Positions 29,721 through 43,100 of a stretch of DNA of 64,000 nucleotides are shown here, in pieces (the first letter of the stretch is position 1; every line of letters begins with the position of its first letter). A program made the translations under genes and the position numbers. Source of the DNA: Globisporangium splendens (taxonomy: Eukaryota > Oomycota > Peronosporomycetes > Pythiales > Pythiaceae). The DNA is taken from the NCBI GenBank assembly GCA_006386115.1, contig VFIW01000012.1, forward strand, positions 955,128 to 1,019,127. The letters run 5' to 3'. The notes beneath the pieces are model-generated. The model saw nothing but the letters and a program-made list of their open reading frames with translations, did no database searches and was not told the origin of the DNA.

Positions 29721-31191
29721 ATGTCTGCCTTTGGCGCGCCTGCTGCGTCGGCCGCTGCCGGCGGCTACGCGAACCCGAACAACGACTACACGATCCCGAC
29801 GCCCATCAACGACGGTGTGCAGGACCTGGCGTGGAGCCCCACGTCTAACGTGCTCGTGGCCGGCAGCTGGGACAACTTGGTGCGCTGCTGGGAGGTGCAG
29901 CAGCAAGGCATGCAGTTCAACGCCGTGCCCAAGGCGCAGATCTCGCACGACGGACCCGTGCTCTGCACAGCGTTCAGCGGGGTGCGTACGTTGTAATAGC
30001 AGTTATGATGGTGGCGTGCTTGTCCTGACGTGTATGATGGTGTTGTTATATGATGGCAATTAGGATGGCAGCACGGTGTTTTCCGGGTCGTGTGACAAGA
30101 CCGCCAAGATGTGGGCGCTCAATGGACCCGCGCAGGGTCAGCAGATCGCTGCGGTAGTGCCTACGAGTTGTGTCCTCACTTCGCAGCGTATTGCAGTATA
30201 GAAATCTCACGCTTTTGATGTGTATATGTGGGTGGATTTATGCAGCACGATGCGCCGATCCGAACGATCGCGGCGATCCAGGAGGCGAACTGCGTGGTGA
30301 CGGGCAGTTGGGACAAGACCGTCAAGTACTGGGATACGCGGTCGCCGAACCCGGTCGCGACGCTGCAGCTGTCGGAGCGCGTGTACGCCATGGACGTCAA
30401 GTACCCGCTGCTCGTGGTGGCCACGGCTGACCGCCTCATCCACGTCGTCGACCTCCGCCAGCCGTCGCAGATCTACAAGTCGATCCAGTCGAATCTCAAG
30501 TTCCAGACGCGCACGGTCGCGTGCTTCCCGGACGCCACTGGCTTTGCTGTCGGCTCCATCGAAGGACGCTGCGCGATCCAGCACGTCGAAGACAAGGACA
30601 AGAAGTATGTGGCGGCATTTTGCTGTTATTTGTCGTATGTGAGAGCGCATTTATTGACGGTATTCTCTCTATGTGTAGGAACGACTTTGCGTTCAAGTGC
30701 CATCGCGATGGGACGAATATATATCCAGTGAGTAGCATCGCGTTCCACCCGTTCGGGACGTTCTCGACCACGGGCGGCGACGGCTCGTTCTGCTTTTGGG
30801 ACAAGGACGCGCGGCAGAAGCTCAAGACGTTCACGACATGGTGCGTGTGCGCTTTTGGAACGGCATTGTGAGCCACTTTAACGTGTGTTTATTTGATTAT
30901 TTGTGTGACTGTAGCAACCAGTCGATTACGCTGGGCAAGTTTAACAAAGTGGGCGACATCTTTGCGTACGCCGTGTCGTACGATTGGTCGGGCGGCGTGG
31001 AGAAGTACAACCAGAGCCAGCCGAGCGTGATTCGACTCCACAGCGTCGCCGAGGCTGAGATCAAGCAGAAAAAGAAGCCTGGTACGTCTGCGCGTACAAC
31101 TTTGTGTCATTTCTCGTTGTGTAGCTGCTCGTTTCTAACAGAATTGCGTCTCCCTTTTTTTTTACTGTGTATCTTCGCAGGCGTCCGTTAA
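29721..31191 (+). CDS. RAE1: mRNA export factor RAE1/Gle2 (WD40)
   Basis: Six exons (29721-29981, 30064-30153, 30246-30604, 30679-30840, 30915-31081, 31181-31191) encode 349 residues; all introns are GT-AG and 61-99 bases long. It has a Gly/Ala-rich N-terminus then WD40 blades: [48 protein letters not shown]. The family hallmarks are [33 protein letters not shown] and [21 protein letters not shown]1 binds the GLEBS motif of Nup98 at the nuclear pore and takes part in mRNA export and spindle checkpoint functions. The last coding exon is only 11 bases, so its placement is the least certain part; it restores a short GVR C-terminus. Confidence 0.92.
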
Positions 31192-31471
31192 GTAGTTAGT
31201 GTCCATGGACGCACTGTCCTTCCCCTTGCAAATCCAATCGAGTTCATAGCGTCAGTCTATCTACGGAGCAAGCGCTTTCAAAAGAACCAGATTTCTGAAG
31301 CTAGTGGCTCATGAACGCGGTAAAAAATCTCAATTACCTACTTGAAAAAGACAACACCAGCCTCCAGTCAGGGTTGTTTATTTGCAATTTGATCCCATAC
31401 GCAAGCCCCAAAATCGCAAACGTATCCGCTACTGGGTACGAAGATCTATTCATTTATTGAATGACTCACTC

Positions 31472-32488
31472 TTAATGCTTTAGTTGTGGTGGATCATGGG
31501 GTTCTCCAAGTCGGTCGAGCGCATTTTTCGCTTCGTTCAGCCCGTTTTGCGCGGCAAACTGGTAGTATTGCACGGCCTTGGTGCGGTCGGCGGCCACGCC
31601 CTGGCCGCGTTCAAAGAGCTGCGCCAAACACAGTTGCGCCTCGGGGACGCCGGTCTCGGCGGCGAGGAAGAACATCTGCGCAGCTTGCGGGAAGTCCTGC
31701 GCAACGCCGCGACCGAGCATGTAGCACGCGCCGAGATCGAACTGCGCTGGAGCAAAGCCGGCCTCAGCCGCGGTCTTGAAGTACGCTGCAGCCTTCTCCA
31801 GGTTCTTGTCGACGCCGCGGCCGTGAAGGAACACGTTACCGAGCGCCCTGTGCGCCTCGGGCATGCCCTTGCGCGCCGCTTGTTCGTACAAAGTCACCGC
31901 CTTGGCTTCGTCCTGCGCCACGTGGATGCCGCGCTCGTACATGTATGCGAGGTCGTAGCTCGCCGCCATGTGGCCGTTGTCGGCGGCGCGCGACCAGTAC
32001 TCGAGCGCCTTGACGAGGTCAATGGCGATCGTATCGCCGCCGTAGAAGAAAAGCTTGCCAAGCTCGTGGCAGCTGCTCGCATGGCCCGCATCCGCCGCTC
32101 GCTGCAGAAACTGCTGCGCCAGTTGCTCGTTGCGCTTGATCTCCTGATGGCCCTTCATGTAGAGATTGCCGAGCGCGCTCTGCGCCTTCACGTGACCCTG
32201 CAGCGCAGCGTTGGTCCAGTGCAGCACGGCATATTGAACCGACGACTTGGGCGAATCCGGCGAGCGCGCGATCTTCCCCAGCAGATGCTGCACTCCCAGC
32301 GCGAACTCGGCGTCCGCATTGTTCTCAGAAGACGACGACGACGAGAAGAAGCGCAAATTGTGAGCGCCGCTGCAAGCGCGCGGAGCATGCAGAGCCACGT
32401 TCGTAGATGCTGCCGTGGGGATCCGCTGCTGCAATTGCACTCGTGCGCCGCTGCGCAATAACAGCGCGGCTATCGTGCGCGCTGCCAT
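31472..32488 (-). CDS. Sel1-like repeat protein, possibly mitochondrial
   Basis: 338 residues from ATG at 32488. It opens with an Arg/Ala-rich, acid-poor leader (MAARTIAALLLRSGARVQL) and a serine run, consistent with a mitochondrial targeting peptide. From about residue 75 it consists of roughly seven Sel1-type TPR-like repeats with the pattern A-x2-LG-x2-Y-x2-G-x-G: examples are AQSALGNLYMKG, ASYDLAYMYERGIHVAQDEA, AHRALGNVFLHGRGVDKN and AQFDLGACYMLGRGVAQD. Such proteins are usually scaffolds for complex assembly; no enzyme domain is present. Confidence 0.88.
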   Translation of the reverse strand: MAARTIAALLLRSGARVQLQQRIPTAASTNVALHAPRACSGAHNLRFFSSSSSSENNADAEFALGVQHLLGKIARSPDSPKSSVQYAVLHWTNAALQGHVKAQSALGNLYMKGHQEIKRNEQLAQQFLQRAADAGHASSCHELGKLFFYGGDTIAIDLVKALEYWSRAADNGHMAASYDLAYMYERGIHVAQDEAKAVTLYEQAARKGMPEAHRALGNVFLHGRGVDKNLEKAAAYFKTAAEAGFAPAQFDLGACYMLGRGVAQDFPQAAQMFFLAAETGVPEAQLCLAQLFERGQGVAADRTKAVQYYQFAAQNGLNEAKNALDRLGEPHDPPQLKH

Positions 32489-32643
32489 CTTGTGCTGCCG
32501 AGAGATTTGCCCGTTTTTGGCTCGGCTGTTGTGTGTGGTCTTTGATTGGCGTGAGAGTACGTAAATAACACTTCTACTTATGGTCATTGAAAAGAACGTT
32601 TGATTGTTTTGTGTTTTGCATTTTGGATCATTGCTGAAGCCCC

Positions 32644-33497
32644 ATGACCAAGCAGCGCGACATCTTGAAGGTGCTCGCGCGTGTATGTGTGTGTATATGT
32701 CTCTATAGTAAGCAGGCTCTGACATATGCATACGCGTATGTGTGTGTATTGCATGTGGTTCATCTGTTTAATGGAACAGGGCCGTGTGAAGCGTCTGCTG
32801 CGCGAGCAGAAGGACATTGGTCAAGTGGGCGAGCCAGCGCTGCAATGCTGTGGTGCGCAGTCTGTCAATATCAAATACCGCTCCATTCAACTGAATCTGA
32901 CGCCTGTATGTATGTCGCGCGTCTGTCCTTGCTGCCTCTGTGCTCTTGTTATTGTGTTGTGGTGTGGCGAAAGAAAAGTGGCGGCGATGGAAGCGTTCGT
33001 GCGCGATCTCGGCGCCAAACTCAAGGCGCAGACTGAGCAGCAGGACCGTGCCGTCGTCACGCCAGTCGAACTGTACGCTCTCTTGTATTGGCACTACCGC
33101 ATACTCATTTGTACTCTAACATGCTTGGATATGTGCATGCGGTTGAGATCATAGGAAGCAAGTGGTGCTCGCGAACGACGCGTTCGTGTTTCTGCAAGAC
33201 AAAGTGACGAGCATCGACGAGAGCGACGCCAAGTACCACAAGGCAGCCACTGCAAACAAGAAGAAGAAGCGGACAGAAAAGACGGCTGCCACTACCAGTA
33301 GCAGTAAGCGCAGTAGGGATACCACCAAGTCTAAAGCATCCTCGCAACCCAAGAAGGCGAAAACAGCAGTCGCCACTGCCTCAACACCGACGATCGATGT
33401 GGTTCAATCAACTTCCACAGCAGCGTCGCTGGGCAGCAGTGCCAGTGGAATCACGATCGAGGAAGACGACGACTACGATGAAAGCGACAGCGACTAG
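32644..33497 (+). CDS. Histone-fold protein, NC2-alpha/DRAP1-like
   Basis: Four exons (32644-32682, 32780-32852, 32979-33072, 33155-33497) give 182 residues. The reconstructed N-terminal 90 residues fit the NF-Y/NC2 histone fold: GRVKRLLREQKDIGQVGEPA, then AAMEAFVRDLGAKLKAQ, then VTPVEL and ANDAFVFLQDKV, matching the R-x-K-x-I/L...I-G-x-V...FL...L pattern of DRAP1. NC2-alpha pairs with NC2-beta (Dr1) to repress TBP-dependent transcription. The C-terminal half is Lys/Ser/Thr-rich then acidic (EEDDDYDESDSD). POLE4 or CHRAC subunits are alternatives. The first two donors are choices among several (AAG|GTGCTC could replace CGT|GTATGT). Confidence 0.65.
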
Positions 33498-33598
33498 TCG
33501 ACGGACTTGGCCAAACGCAGGCTTGGTCAAGTTTTATAAACGTGTATTCTCCTCTATGTAAAAAAGCACACTGGCTAGTGTGTGTGTTTTCTTTCTCT

Positions 33599-35263
33599 CT
33601 ATGATGATTTCGAGCTGAGCAGCGTCTGCCACGTAGGGCCAAGCAGCGAGTCCCGCGACGACGAGCGGCGAATCGACGCGCCACTCACAGCAATAGGCGG
33701 GAGTCCGGCGCCGTTGACCTTCACTTGGCCATCCATGGCCGGCGCCTGGTAGTTGAAAAAGTACTTGTGCATGCGCGCGACGATCTCGTCGGCGTTCTTC
33801 TGCTGCAGCACGAACGACAGGTTGAGGTCCTCGGCGGATTCGCTCAACAGCAGCACGTCGTAGCCCTCGAGCACCTCAAACACGCGGCCGAGTTCCGCGA
33901 GCGACTTGCGCAACCGACGCCCCACGATGGACACGACCGAGCACTCCTCAAACACCTGCACCTTGGCGTTGGCGTCCAGCTCCTCGAGCAGCAGCTTGAA
34001 CGGCGCGCCGTCCATGCCACCTGGAATGTGGTCGAGCGTCACGGTCACGGAGAACTGCGATGTCGCAATCAAGTCCACGGAGATGCCGAACTTCTCAAAA
34101 GGCGCGAACACCTTGGAAAGAAATCCCGACGTGCCGCACATGTCGAACGCCGTGATGCTGAGCGTCGTCATGTTCTGTCTTCGCACGACCGCGAGGATCT
34201 TGGGGCTCGCCGTGTCTTCGTCTTCGTCGCTCGGGCGAATGATCGTCTTCTCGCCCTGTGGGTCGTTCGTGTTGCGGATCTCCACGGGCACCTTGGCCCA
34301 CTGCGCCGGCACGATGCAGCGCGGATGCAGCACCTTAGCGCCCATCGCCGCGAGTTCCTGCGCCTCTCGGTAGTCCAAACTCTTGATCAAGCGTGCGTCC
34401 GAGACGTACCGTGGATCGCTCGTGAACATACCGTGAACATCGGTCCAGATCTCGTACCGCGTCGCGTTCAGCAATGCGGCGAACAGGGAACCGGAAGTGT
34501 CACTGCCTCCGCGGCCAAGCACACACGTCGCACCGTCGTTCGTGCTCGCGATGAAGCCCTGAGTGAGCACGACGCGCTTGCCGTTGGTCATGGCCACGGC
34601 CCTCCCAATGTCCTCGCGCGGCAGCACTTCAGCCTGCAGGTATCGATCTTCTTCAGATTTCGAGCTCGCAGCGTCGCTGACAAGGATCTCGCGCGCATCC
34701 ACGCGCTGCACGTCACTGAGTCCGTACTGCGCCATGATGCACACACCCAAGTGGGTCGAGAGCAACTCGCCGAACGCGAGCACGCGCGCCTGGATGCGCG
34801 GCGACGCCTCCTCCGTGAGCTTGATGCCTTCGAGGATGCGCACGAGGTTCTTCAGCTCGAGCAGCAGCGGGTGCAGTCCCGCGGGGATCATCGGATCGAT
34901 GCTTGCGGGCGAGAAGCTCTCGTCACTGAGCACGCTGCTGAGCCATTTCTGCTGCCATGCGTCATAGGCGTCCGTGGCGCTGCTGATGCCCGGAAGCTCC
35001 GGGAACAAGCCCACTTCGTGCGCGAGCGCAAAGTGCTGCACGATGATCTTGGTGACCACGTCGACGTGGCTCGAGCCCGCGTGGCTGGCGTCCGCGATCG
35101 CCTGTGTGAGCTTGTTGGTGACCTGCGTGAGCGCCGAGATGGTCACCCACACGTTCGGCGTGTCGCTGGCATCCAGGTGCGTCTGGATCTGCTGGCAGAT
35201 GCAGCGCCAGCGCGCGGCCGTCGACACGCTCGTGCCGCCAAACTTGAGCACGACCCACGCCAT
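33599..35263 (-). CDS. Aspartokinase (monofunctional, ACT-domain)
   Basis: 554 residues, one exon. It starts MAWVVLKFGGTSVSTAARW with the KFGGTSV nucleotide-binding motif. Further family blocks are VLTQGFIASTNDGATCVLGR, GGSDTSGSLFAALLNA, IWTDVHGMFTSDPRYV and AMGAKVLHPRCIVPA. Two ACT-type regulatory units follow (about residues 355-500: FDMCGTSGFLSKVFAPFEKF, CSVVSIVGRRLRKSLAELGR). It catalyses ATP-dependent phosphorylation of aspartate, the first step to lysine, threonine, methionine and isoleucine, and is normally feedback-regulated through the ACT units. There is no fused homoserine dehydrogenase or diaminopimelate decarboxylase. A 45-residue Ser-rich C-terminal tail is extra. Confidence 0.94.
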   Translation of the reverse strand: MAWVVLKFGGTSVSTAARWRCICQQIQTHLDASDTPNVWVTISALTQVTNKLTQAIADASHAGSSHVDVVTKIIVQHFALAHEVGLFPELPGISSATDAYDAWQQKWLSSVLSDESFSPASIDPMIPAGLHPLLLELKNLVRILEGIKLTEEASPRIQARVLAFGELLSTHLGVCIMAQYGLSDVQRVDAREILVSDAASSKSEEDRYLQAEVLPREDIGRAVAMTNGKRVVLTQGFIASTNDGATCVLGRGGSDTSGSLFAALLNATRYEIWTDVHGMFTSDPRYVSDARLIKSLDYREAQELAAMGAKVLHPRCIVPAQWAKVPVEIRNTNDPQGEKTIIRPSDEDEDTASPKILAVVRRQNMTTLSITAFDMCGTSGFLSKVFAPFEKFGISVDLIATSQFSVTVTLDHIPGGMDGAPFKLLLEELDANAKVQVFEECSVVSIVGRRLRKSLAELGRVFEVLEGYDVLLLSESAEDLNLSFVLQQKNADEIVARMHKYFFNYQAPAMDGQVKVNGAGLPPIAVSGASIRRSSSRDSLLGPTWQTLLSSKSS

Positions 35264-35749
35264 TCGACTCTGTCTCTGTCTCTGAAATGCGGAAATGAGC
35301 TACTCGCTTCAGTGTGTTGAAAGGTGGCACTCTGTAACTCGGATTTGCGCAGAAAAAATTCAAATGAGTGGGCAGCCGTCGGCTCAACGGTTTCGGTTCA
35401 TTTGTGCAATCCGCCGAATTAGCGCGTTGGTTACGGCGATTTATGTGTCCTCGGGTCAAGTCTAGTGTATGACACAGTGATGAGTGGTCGGGTTTATGGG
35501 TGTTTTTAGCGATGGTAACGTGGGTTTTTACAGTGCGGCAGCTGTGGTGCCGAAGAACAATCTTGTGGTCGATCTGGTCGTTCTTTCAGTGTGGCATGCC
35601 CTTTTTTTGGAGTGGGGCTAGAATTTGGTTACGCCGAACCGTAATACGGGTTATCTTCGAGTGCAGAATAACCAGCTTTTGTTTGCCTATTTTCTTTGTG
35701 TTGTGTGTTTTGGCTTGAAACGTGCGGGATAATCGTGATTATGGCTTTA
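35264..35749. other. Intergenic region, aspartokinase to PX gene
   Basis: 486 bases, T-rich and G/T-rich at 35500-35750. No coding sequence supported. Confidence 0.5.
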
Positions 35750-36685
35750 CTATGTGCTGTGGAGCTTCTCCTCGGCGACCTGCGCGCCAAAGATGTCGAG
35801 CATGAGGAAGTCGCGCACGAGCGGCCGGCGACACATCGCGCCGCTCTCCTCACTCAGCAGCGTCTCGAGGCACTGCGCCAGTTTGCTGCGCCGCTCTTCC
35901 AGCGCTGTCACGTGCGTCACCTTGAACCACGTCTTGGGTGGCAGCTCCCACTGGAATACGCTTGATGTGTGTGTGGTTGTGTCTTGCTCTCTAGTGTCTT
36001 GCTGTCGCTCTTCTTCCTGCTCTAATTGGTGCCGCTCGTTGTGCTCTGCTGCGGCTAGCAGCTCGGCGTTTAATGTTGCGGCGAACGCGACAAACTCCGA
36101 GAACCGCCGCTCGAACTGGAAATGCTTGCGCGGCTCGAGACACGTCGAGAGCGTGATGGTGTACGTGATGAAGCCATCTCGCGTCTCGCGAAACGCCGGG
36201 ATCTTGGCTGTAAACTTGTTGTAATCCACATACCCGCTAGACAGGTTACTATTGTTGTTCACGTGGAACGCAGCGAGCTCTTGCGACGCCGGCACATACT
36301 GCGTGCAGAACTCGGGCATCGTCGGACGACACACAAACACGAGCTCGTCGTCGTCATCCTCATCGTACTCTTCGTCTTCCTCCGCAGCATCCGCGTACGC
36401 TTCTTCGCCACTGGACGCGAGCGTGCGTCGCGTGCTGCTGTTACTATCACTACTGCTATCGCATTCTTCCTCACCGCTCGACGAGTCCGAGAGCTTGAGG
36501 TGCACCGTCATGGTTGTCGGGATGCCGTGACCCATTGTGGTCACGGGCGTCGCCGTCGCGATGACGTCGATCGGGTCGCACTCGGGCGTGACGCTCACAT
36601 TCTTCTTGCTGGCACGACGCGCGGCGCGTTGGCGGCGGTCGCGAGCCTTCTTCGTCGAGAGAACGGTGCGCTTGTCGCTGGCCAT
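35750..36685 (-). CDS. PX-domain protein
   Basis: 311 residues from ATG at 36685. The N-terminus is basic (KKARDRRQRAARRASKKN), then a long acidic/serine stretch (EEDEEYDEDDDDE). The PX phosphoinositide-binding fold occupies about residues 155-305: the first strands at KFTAKIPAFRETRDGFITY, the conserved arginine block FERRFSEFVAF, a Gln/Glu/Thr insert, then LPPKTWFK and the final helices RRSKLAQCLETLL and RRPLVRDFLMLDIF. PX domains recruit proteins to endosomal or other phosphoinositide-rich membranes. The insert between helix and PPK loop is longer than usual. No second domain is visible. Confidence 0.8.
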   Translation of the reverse strand: MASDKRTVLSTKKARDRRQRAARRASKKNVSVTPECDPIDVIATATPVTTMGHGIPTTMTVHLKLSDSSSGEEECDSSSDSNSSTRRTLASSGEEAYADAAEEDEEYDEDDDDELVFVCRPTMPEFCTQYVPASQELAAFHVNNNSNLSSGYVDYNKFTAKIPAFRETRDGFITYTITLSTCLEPRKHFQFERRFSEFVAFAATLNAELLAAAEHNERHQLEQEEERQQDTREQDTTTHTSSVFQWELPPKTWFKVTHVTALEERRSKLAQCLETLLSEESGAMCRRPLVRDFLMLDIFGAQVAEEKLHST

Positions 36686-38112
36686 GCTGACGTAGGAAGG
36701 AAGGAAGGAGGGAGGGAGGGGAGGACGGGTTGCTGGGGGCGGGAAGGTAGCTCTACTGGGGGCTGGGACTTGGAAAATCAATTGTGAGCGCGCATGGCGT
36801 GTGAGCAGCATGGCATTGGGGGATTCTCGAAGAACAACCGCCCGCATACTGGACGTTGAAGCCACATTTGTTCTCGCCTCCGGAAGAGGCGACGACGTCG
36901 CACGCGTCACACGGAAAATGGCGTGCTCAGCGTCCCATACGGACGTGATTTCTCTTGGATAATACAATCTGTAGAATGCGATAATGATGCAATGAATCGT
37001 TTAACGTGTTTTGAGATTTAAGGCGTGTTAAACACAAACGCAGGATCTATAAATTAGTGCAATCGTGTCGATGAGAATGATACGCCATGTTGGAAGAAGC
37101 GAGCTCTCGCCACCGGAAGAACAATTATGGGTAACGACACTGAATGCGTGGGCGGGTAGGGGAACGGAAACGACACGTGAAACGAAACCGCTCTCTGGAG
37201 AAACCTTTTCATTGGAACCGCCTGATAATGGGTGTGCCTTACCCGACGATCAATTCGTACAGTTTTTGCTGTAATATAACGAATTAGAAACAGCTGGATC
37301 AACAAAATATGATCTTTCACAGACGAAAGGTTTCTGCGCTTGAAGTGGTTGACGCCCAGAATCTTCGTCATGTCGTGCCTGCCTGTCTGAAGATGGAGCA
37401 AAGAGCACAGTAGGGAGAAGAGAAACCAGTGGGTGCATATCCTGCTGCATGTCCGCGCAATCGTGATGTGTACACAGAACCACAGTGCGCAGCTCAGGAG
37501 AGGGCAGTAACACAACTCATCTCATGAATCTGCCCAGCTCCCTATGCTCACGCTCGCGAATTCAGCATGCGCTTGCTCTCTGCTTGAACAGTTCCAATGA
37601 ACCGCGTCGTCGACGATTTGCGCGTCAAAGCGTGTTTATCCTAAGGAGCGCGAAAGAAGCTGCACATTTGCGTCATACTAGATAAATATCCCATTGCCAC
37701 CTGCTGCATTTTGGTTTCTCGTGGCGAGGAGATCCAATTCGCAGAGCCATTCTAATGCTCGTTCTGGTGCTTGGGGAGAGAGTGAGTCTCGGTGCAAAAG
37801 AGCGACGACAAGAAGAAACGGACGCGTACGTGTTTTGTGAGTGTGTGTCTACATTGCTGCTGGATAAGATGCAATCGCCGCAACTGCCGTGTGAATCTGT
37901 GGAGATTCGACCCACACTCCCATATGGGTGCGCTTGGTGCAATTGGCACACTGACCAACTTCAACATGGCATTGCGTACGTTCGTATCAAAAACTACATA
38001 GAGCAGGCGCCACTGCTGATGCGAATCATCTATTGAATTGATGGTTTATGCTCCCCATAATGCCGCCACTCAAGTGGCTCTCGGCCAGCTTTAGATGCTA
38101 CCCCGACATGGT
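36686..38112. other. Intergenic region, PX gene to glutathione reductase
   Basis: 1.4 kb. Open frames on both strands (37054-37515 minus, 37755-38036 plus and others) have no domain similarity or consistent composition. It includes a purine-rich leader of the PX gene (36690-36780). Confidence 0.5.
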
Positions 38113-40134
<2,022 letters not shown>

Positions 40135-43100
40135 TTACACGGCGGACGCGGTCGCGCTCACCTTCTTGTCGTGGCCCGCGGCGAGCGCCTTCTTCTTGGC
40201 CGAGAGCTGCGCGCTGGAGCCCGCGATGCCGCCTGTGGACGTCGCGCTCGTCGTCGGGATGGAGCCAATAGACGCCTTGCGGCGCGGCATCGGTGGCGTC
40301 GACGCGATCGGAAGCGACGCGCCACTCTTCGACGTGGGCGTACCAACACCAGTGGTGCTGTTGCTGCTGTTAGGGGACATCCCCATGCCCGTCATTGCCG
40401 CATGGAACGACGCCTGCTGCGCATAGAATGCGGCAAAGTTCGCCGCTGCGACGTTCAGCAGATACGGCGGCAGCACGCACTCCGCTTCGCCCAAATGTCG
40501 ATGCGCCGCCATAACAGTCGCATGATGGTCACCATTCCCATTGGGGCTATTGGCCGACGTCCAACTGTACGCCTGCATGTGGAAGTGCAGTTCTCGCTCA
40601 AGTTCACCGAGCACGAGCGTGCGCGCCTCGGCCCGCAAGTCGTCGAGACTGCGCAGTCGCGTCTTCTTTTGCATGTGCAGAATGAGGTCTTGGCCAGCGG
40701 CCGACGTCACGCGCTTCTCGACGCGCGCCTTGACTTCGGCGCGGAACGTCAGCGAAGTTTGCTCCAGATACAGCGACAGCGAGTAGCCGAACTGCGGGAA
40801 CGAGCCCATGAGACCCATCGGGTTTGAAGACGTAGGCAACGGGTTCGGTTGGATCGGCACGTGTTTGGGACCACCGTTCCCTGGATTGCTTGGGGCCGGA
40901 CGAAGCTGTGGCGACGAGCCGAATTTCGGCTGCGGCGCGATCGGGACGCGGCCGTGGCCCATGCTAGCGGTTGGCCCCATTGGGATCGGGAGAAATGGTG
41001 GCGTCGATGGCTGCTGCTGCGGTGGCGGCGTTGACACACGCAGCGCGTTGTGCGCATTGTCGATCTCCTTGAGCTTGCGGCACACACTGCAAGGGCTGTC
41101 GTTATCCGTGTTGCGACACGAACCAAAGTGCAGCAGCATCGTCTTGGCTTCGTTGCACGGATCCTTGCATTTCCCGACGACAACGTCGCAACCGAGACAG
41201 TGCTTCACGACGCGACGCATGACATTGCATCCCGCGATGCTGCAGCCAAACTCACAGTGCGCCGCATGAAGAAGCAGCCAGAGCGAGCCGGCAGTCTCCG
41301 ACGCCTTTGCGGGTAAAAAGAGCGGCGAGAGCTCTAAAAAGTTGCGTTCAAAGTCCGTCAGTGGCGTCCGCTCGTCCGGGTTGTTATTGCGCGACTTGCT
41401 CAACACGGTCTGGAGGCGTGCGCGCACGGACAACTTCGTCTCTTCCCCACGTTCACTGTTGCTGACAGGCTGCTGTGCTTCGGCTGGCTCGTGCTCCGGA
41501 ATCTTCATGAACGAGACCGACGGAGGCGCACTAGTTGACAGCAGCGAGAACTGTTTGCTGTTGCTCGTCTTGCGATCCATCGATCCTTTGCGAGGTCGCG
41601 ACGGATGCAGCGGTGGACTCAGCGTTTTCTTCTTTTTCGCAGCTGTCTGGCGTGGCTCTTTTCGCGGCTGTGGTGGTTCTAACGCTGTTGTTGTCGACGT
41701 TTGCGCAGATGACGCGCTATTGGCAGGCGACTCGAAATCACGGATCGCATCGAAGAGACTCGACATATTGGCGCGTTCTTGGTCGCTCAGCAGCAAATCA
41801 ATGTCCGCGGCGCTCTGGTTGCTGTCGACAGCTGCAGAATCGGCCGATTTGTCACCAGAATTCTCATTTGTGGCGTTATCTTGCGGCGATGGCAGCGGCT
41901 GCGCGGACGTGATGTCGTTCAGCAGATCAGCTGCGGCGTCGTCGTCGTTCGTGAACTGTGATTCAAAGGCAGCGGTGTTGCCGCCACCGAGTGTCAGCGG
42001 CATCGGCCATGACGCGTCGGACGTGAACGTCGACGGGAAGTCGTCAATCGAGAAGCCAATCATCTCGGCGTCTGGGACTCTGTTGTAGACACCAAGTGGA
42101 CGTATACATGAGTTTTGCTGATGATAACATGACTGAAAACAGTATAGAACGCGACGTACTCTTCGAGAAAGTTGTGCTCGGGCGTGGATTCAAAATTGCT
42201 GCCTCCATGTGACGAAAACTCCATCGACGTTGCTGGAGATGGCGCCGTTGTGGTCGTCGAGTCAACTGCACGATGGCACCAAAAAGTGAGTCTCAAGCTA
42301 ATAGATAAAGAATAGCGAAAAAGAGAAAGCACGCACAGGATTTGTGTCGCTGCTGCTTGTACCATCGCTCCTCGCCTTTCTTCCGCTTGCTCGCTGTTTA
42401 AATACAATGCACAACGCGTTTCAGTTAATTCGCCAGCTCAAATGACAGATATTCATCAGCAGCACAAATCTCGCACCAGTTTGACGTCGGTACTCGGTTT
42501 CCATGCTCGAGAGACTCGTGAAGGACATCGAAGCGTGCAGCGGTCGGCGCGGCTGGTTAAATACGGCAAAGTGGTCGTGGTCCTGAGTGATGGGGGTCTG
42601 CTGGTGCGGGTAATGCCGGAGATTCGCGTCCATGTGCTCGTGCTGCATCTGCATGAGGTAGTCGTAGTTCTTCTCATTTAGATACTGGTGCGGCATGCCG
42701 GCATTCGGGTGGCTGTGGAGCTCTTCCGGATGATGGTTCGGATGGTGAAGCGGCAGGTTGTTCGCATTCGTCATGTTTCCTGCCATGAACCCATTCGCGC
42801 GCTGCTGGGCCGCCGTCGCTCCTGAGCCTCGCTGGATGTCGCGGATGAGGTCGTCGTCGCTTGAGAGCTCGTACAGCTGCGTGAACGACGGACACGACGC
42901 CGAGTACGTGAGCGTGTTGTGGTGCTGCGCATGCTGGTTGAACGCCGCCGCGCTGGGTCTCGTCATATTGACGTCGCTCATCTCGGCACGCGCGGCGCTG
43001 GAGCCGCCGGCTGCATTCTCGTAGAACGCGGGCATGTCCATGGTGCTAGCGGTCGCCGGGAAGCCGAGCGTCTCGACGTATCGCATGCGCTGGAGCTCGA

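Noticed and set aside
33725..35320. 531-codon open frame antisense to aspartokinase
   Set aside because: It mirrors the GC-rich codons of the real gene, has Arg/His/Glu-heavy composition and no domain. Conserved aspartokinase motifs settle the strand.
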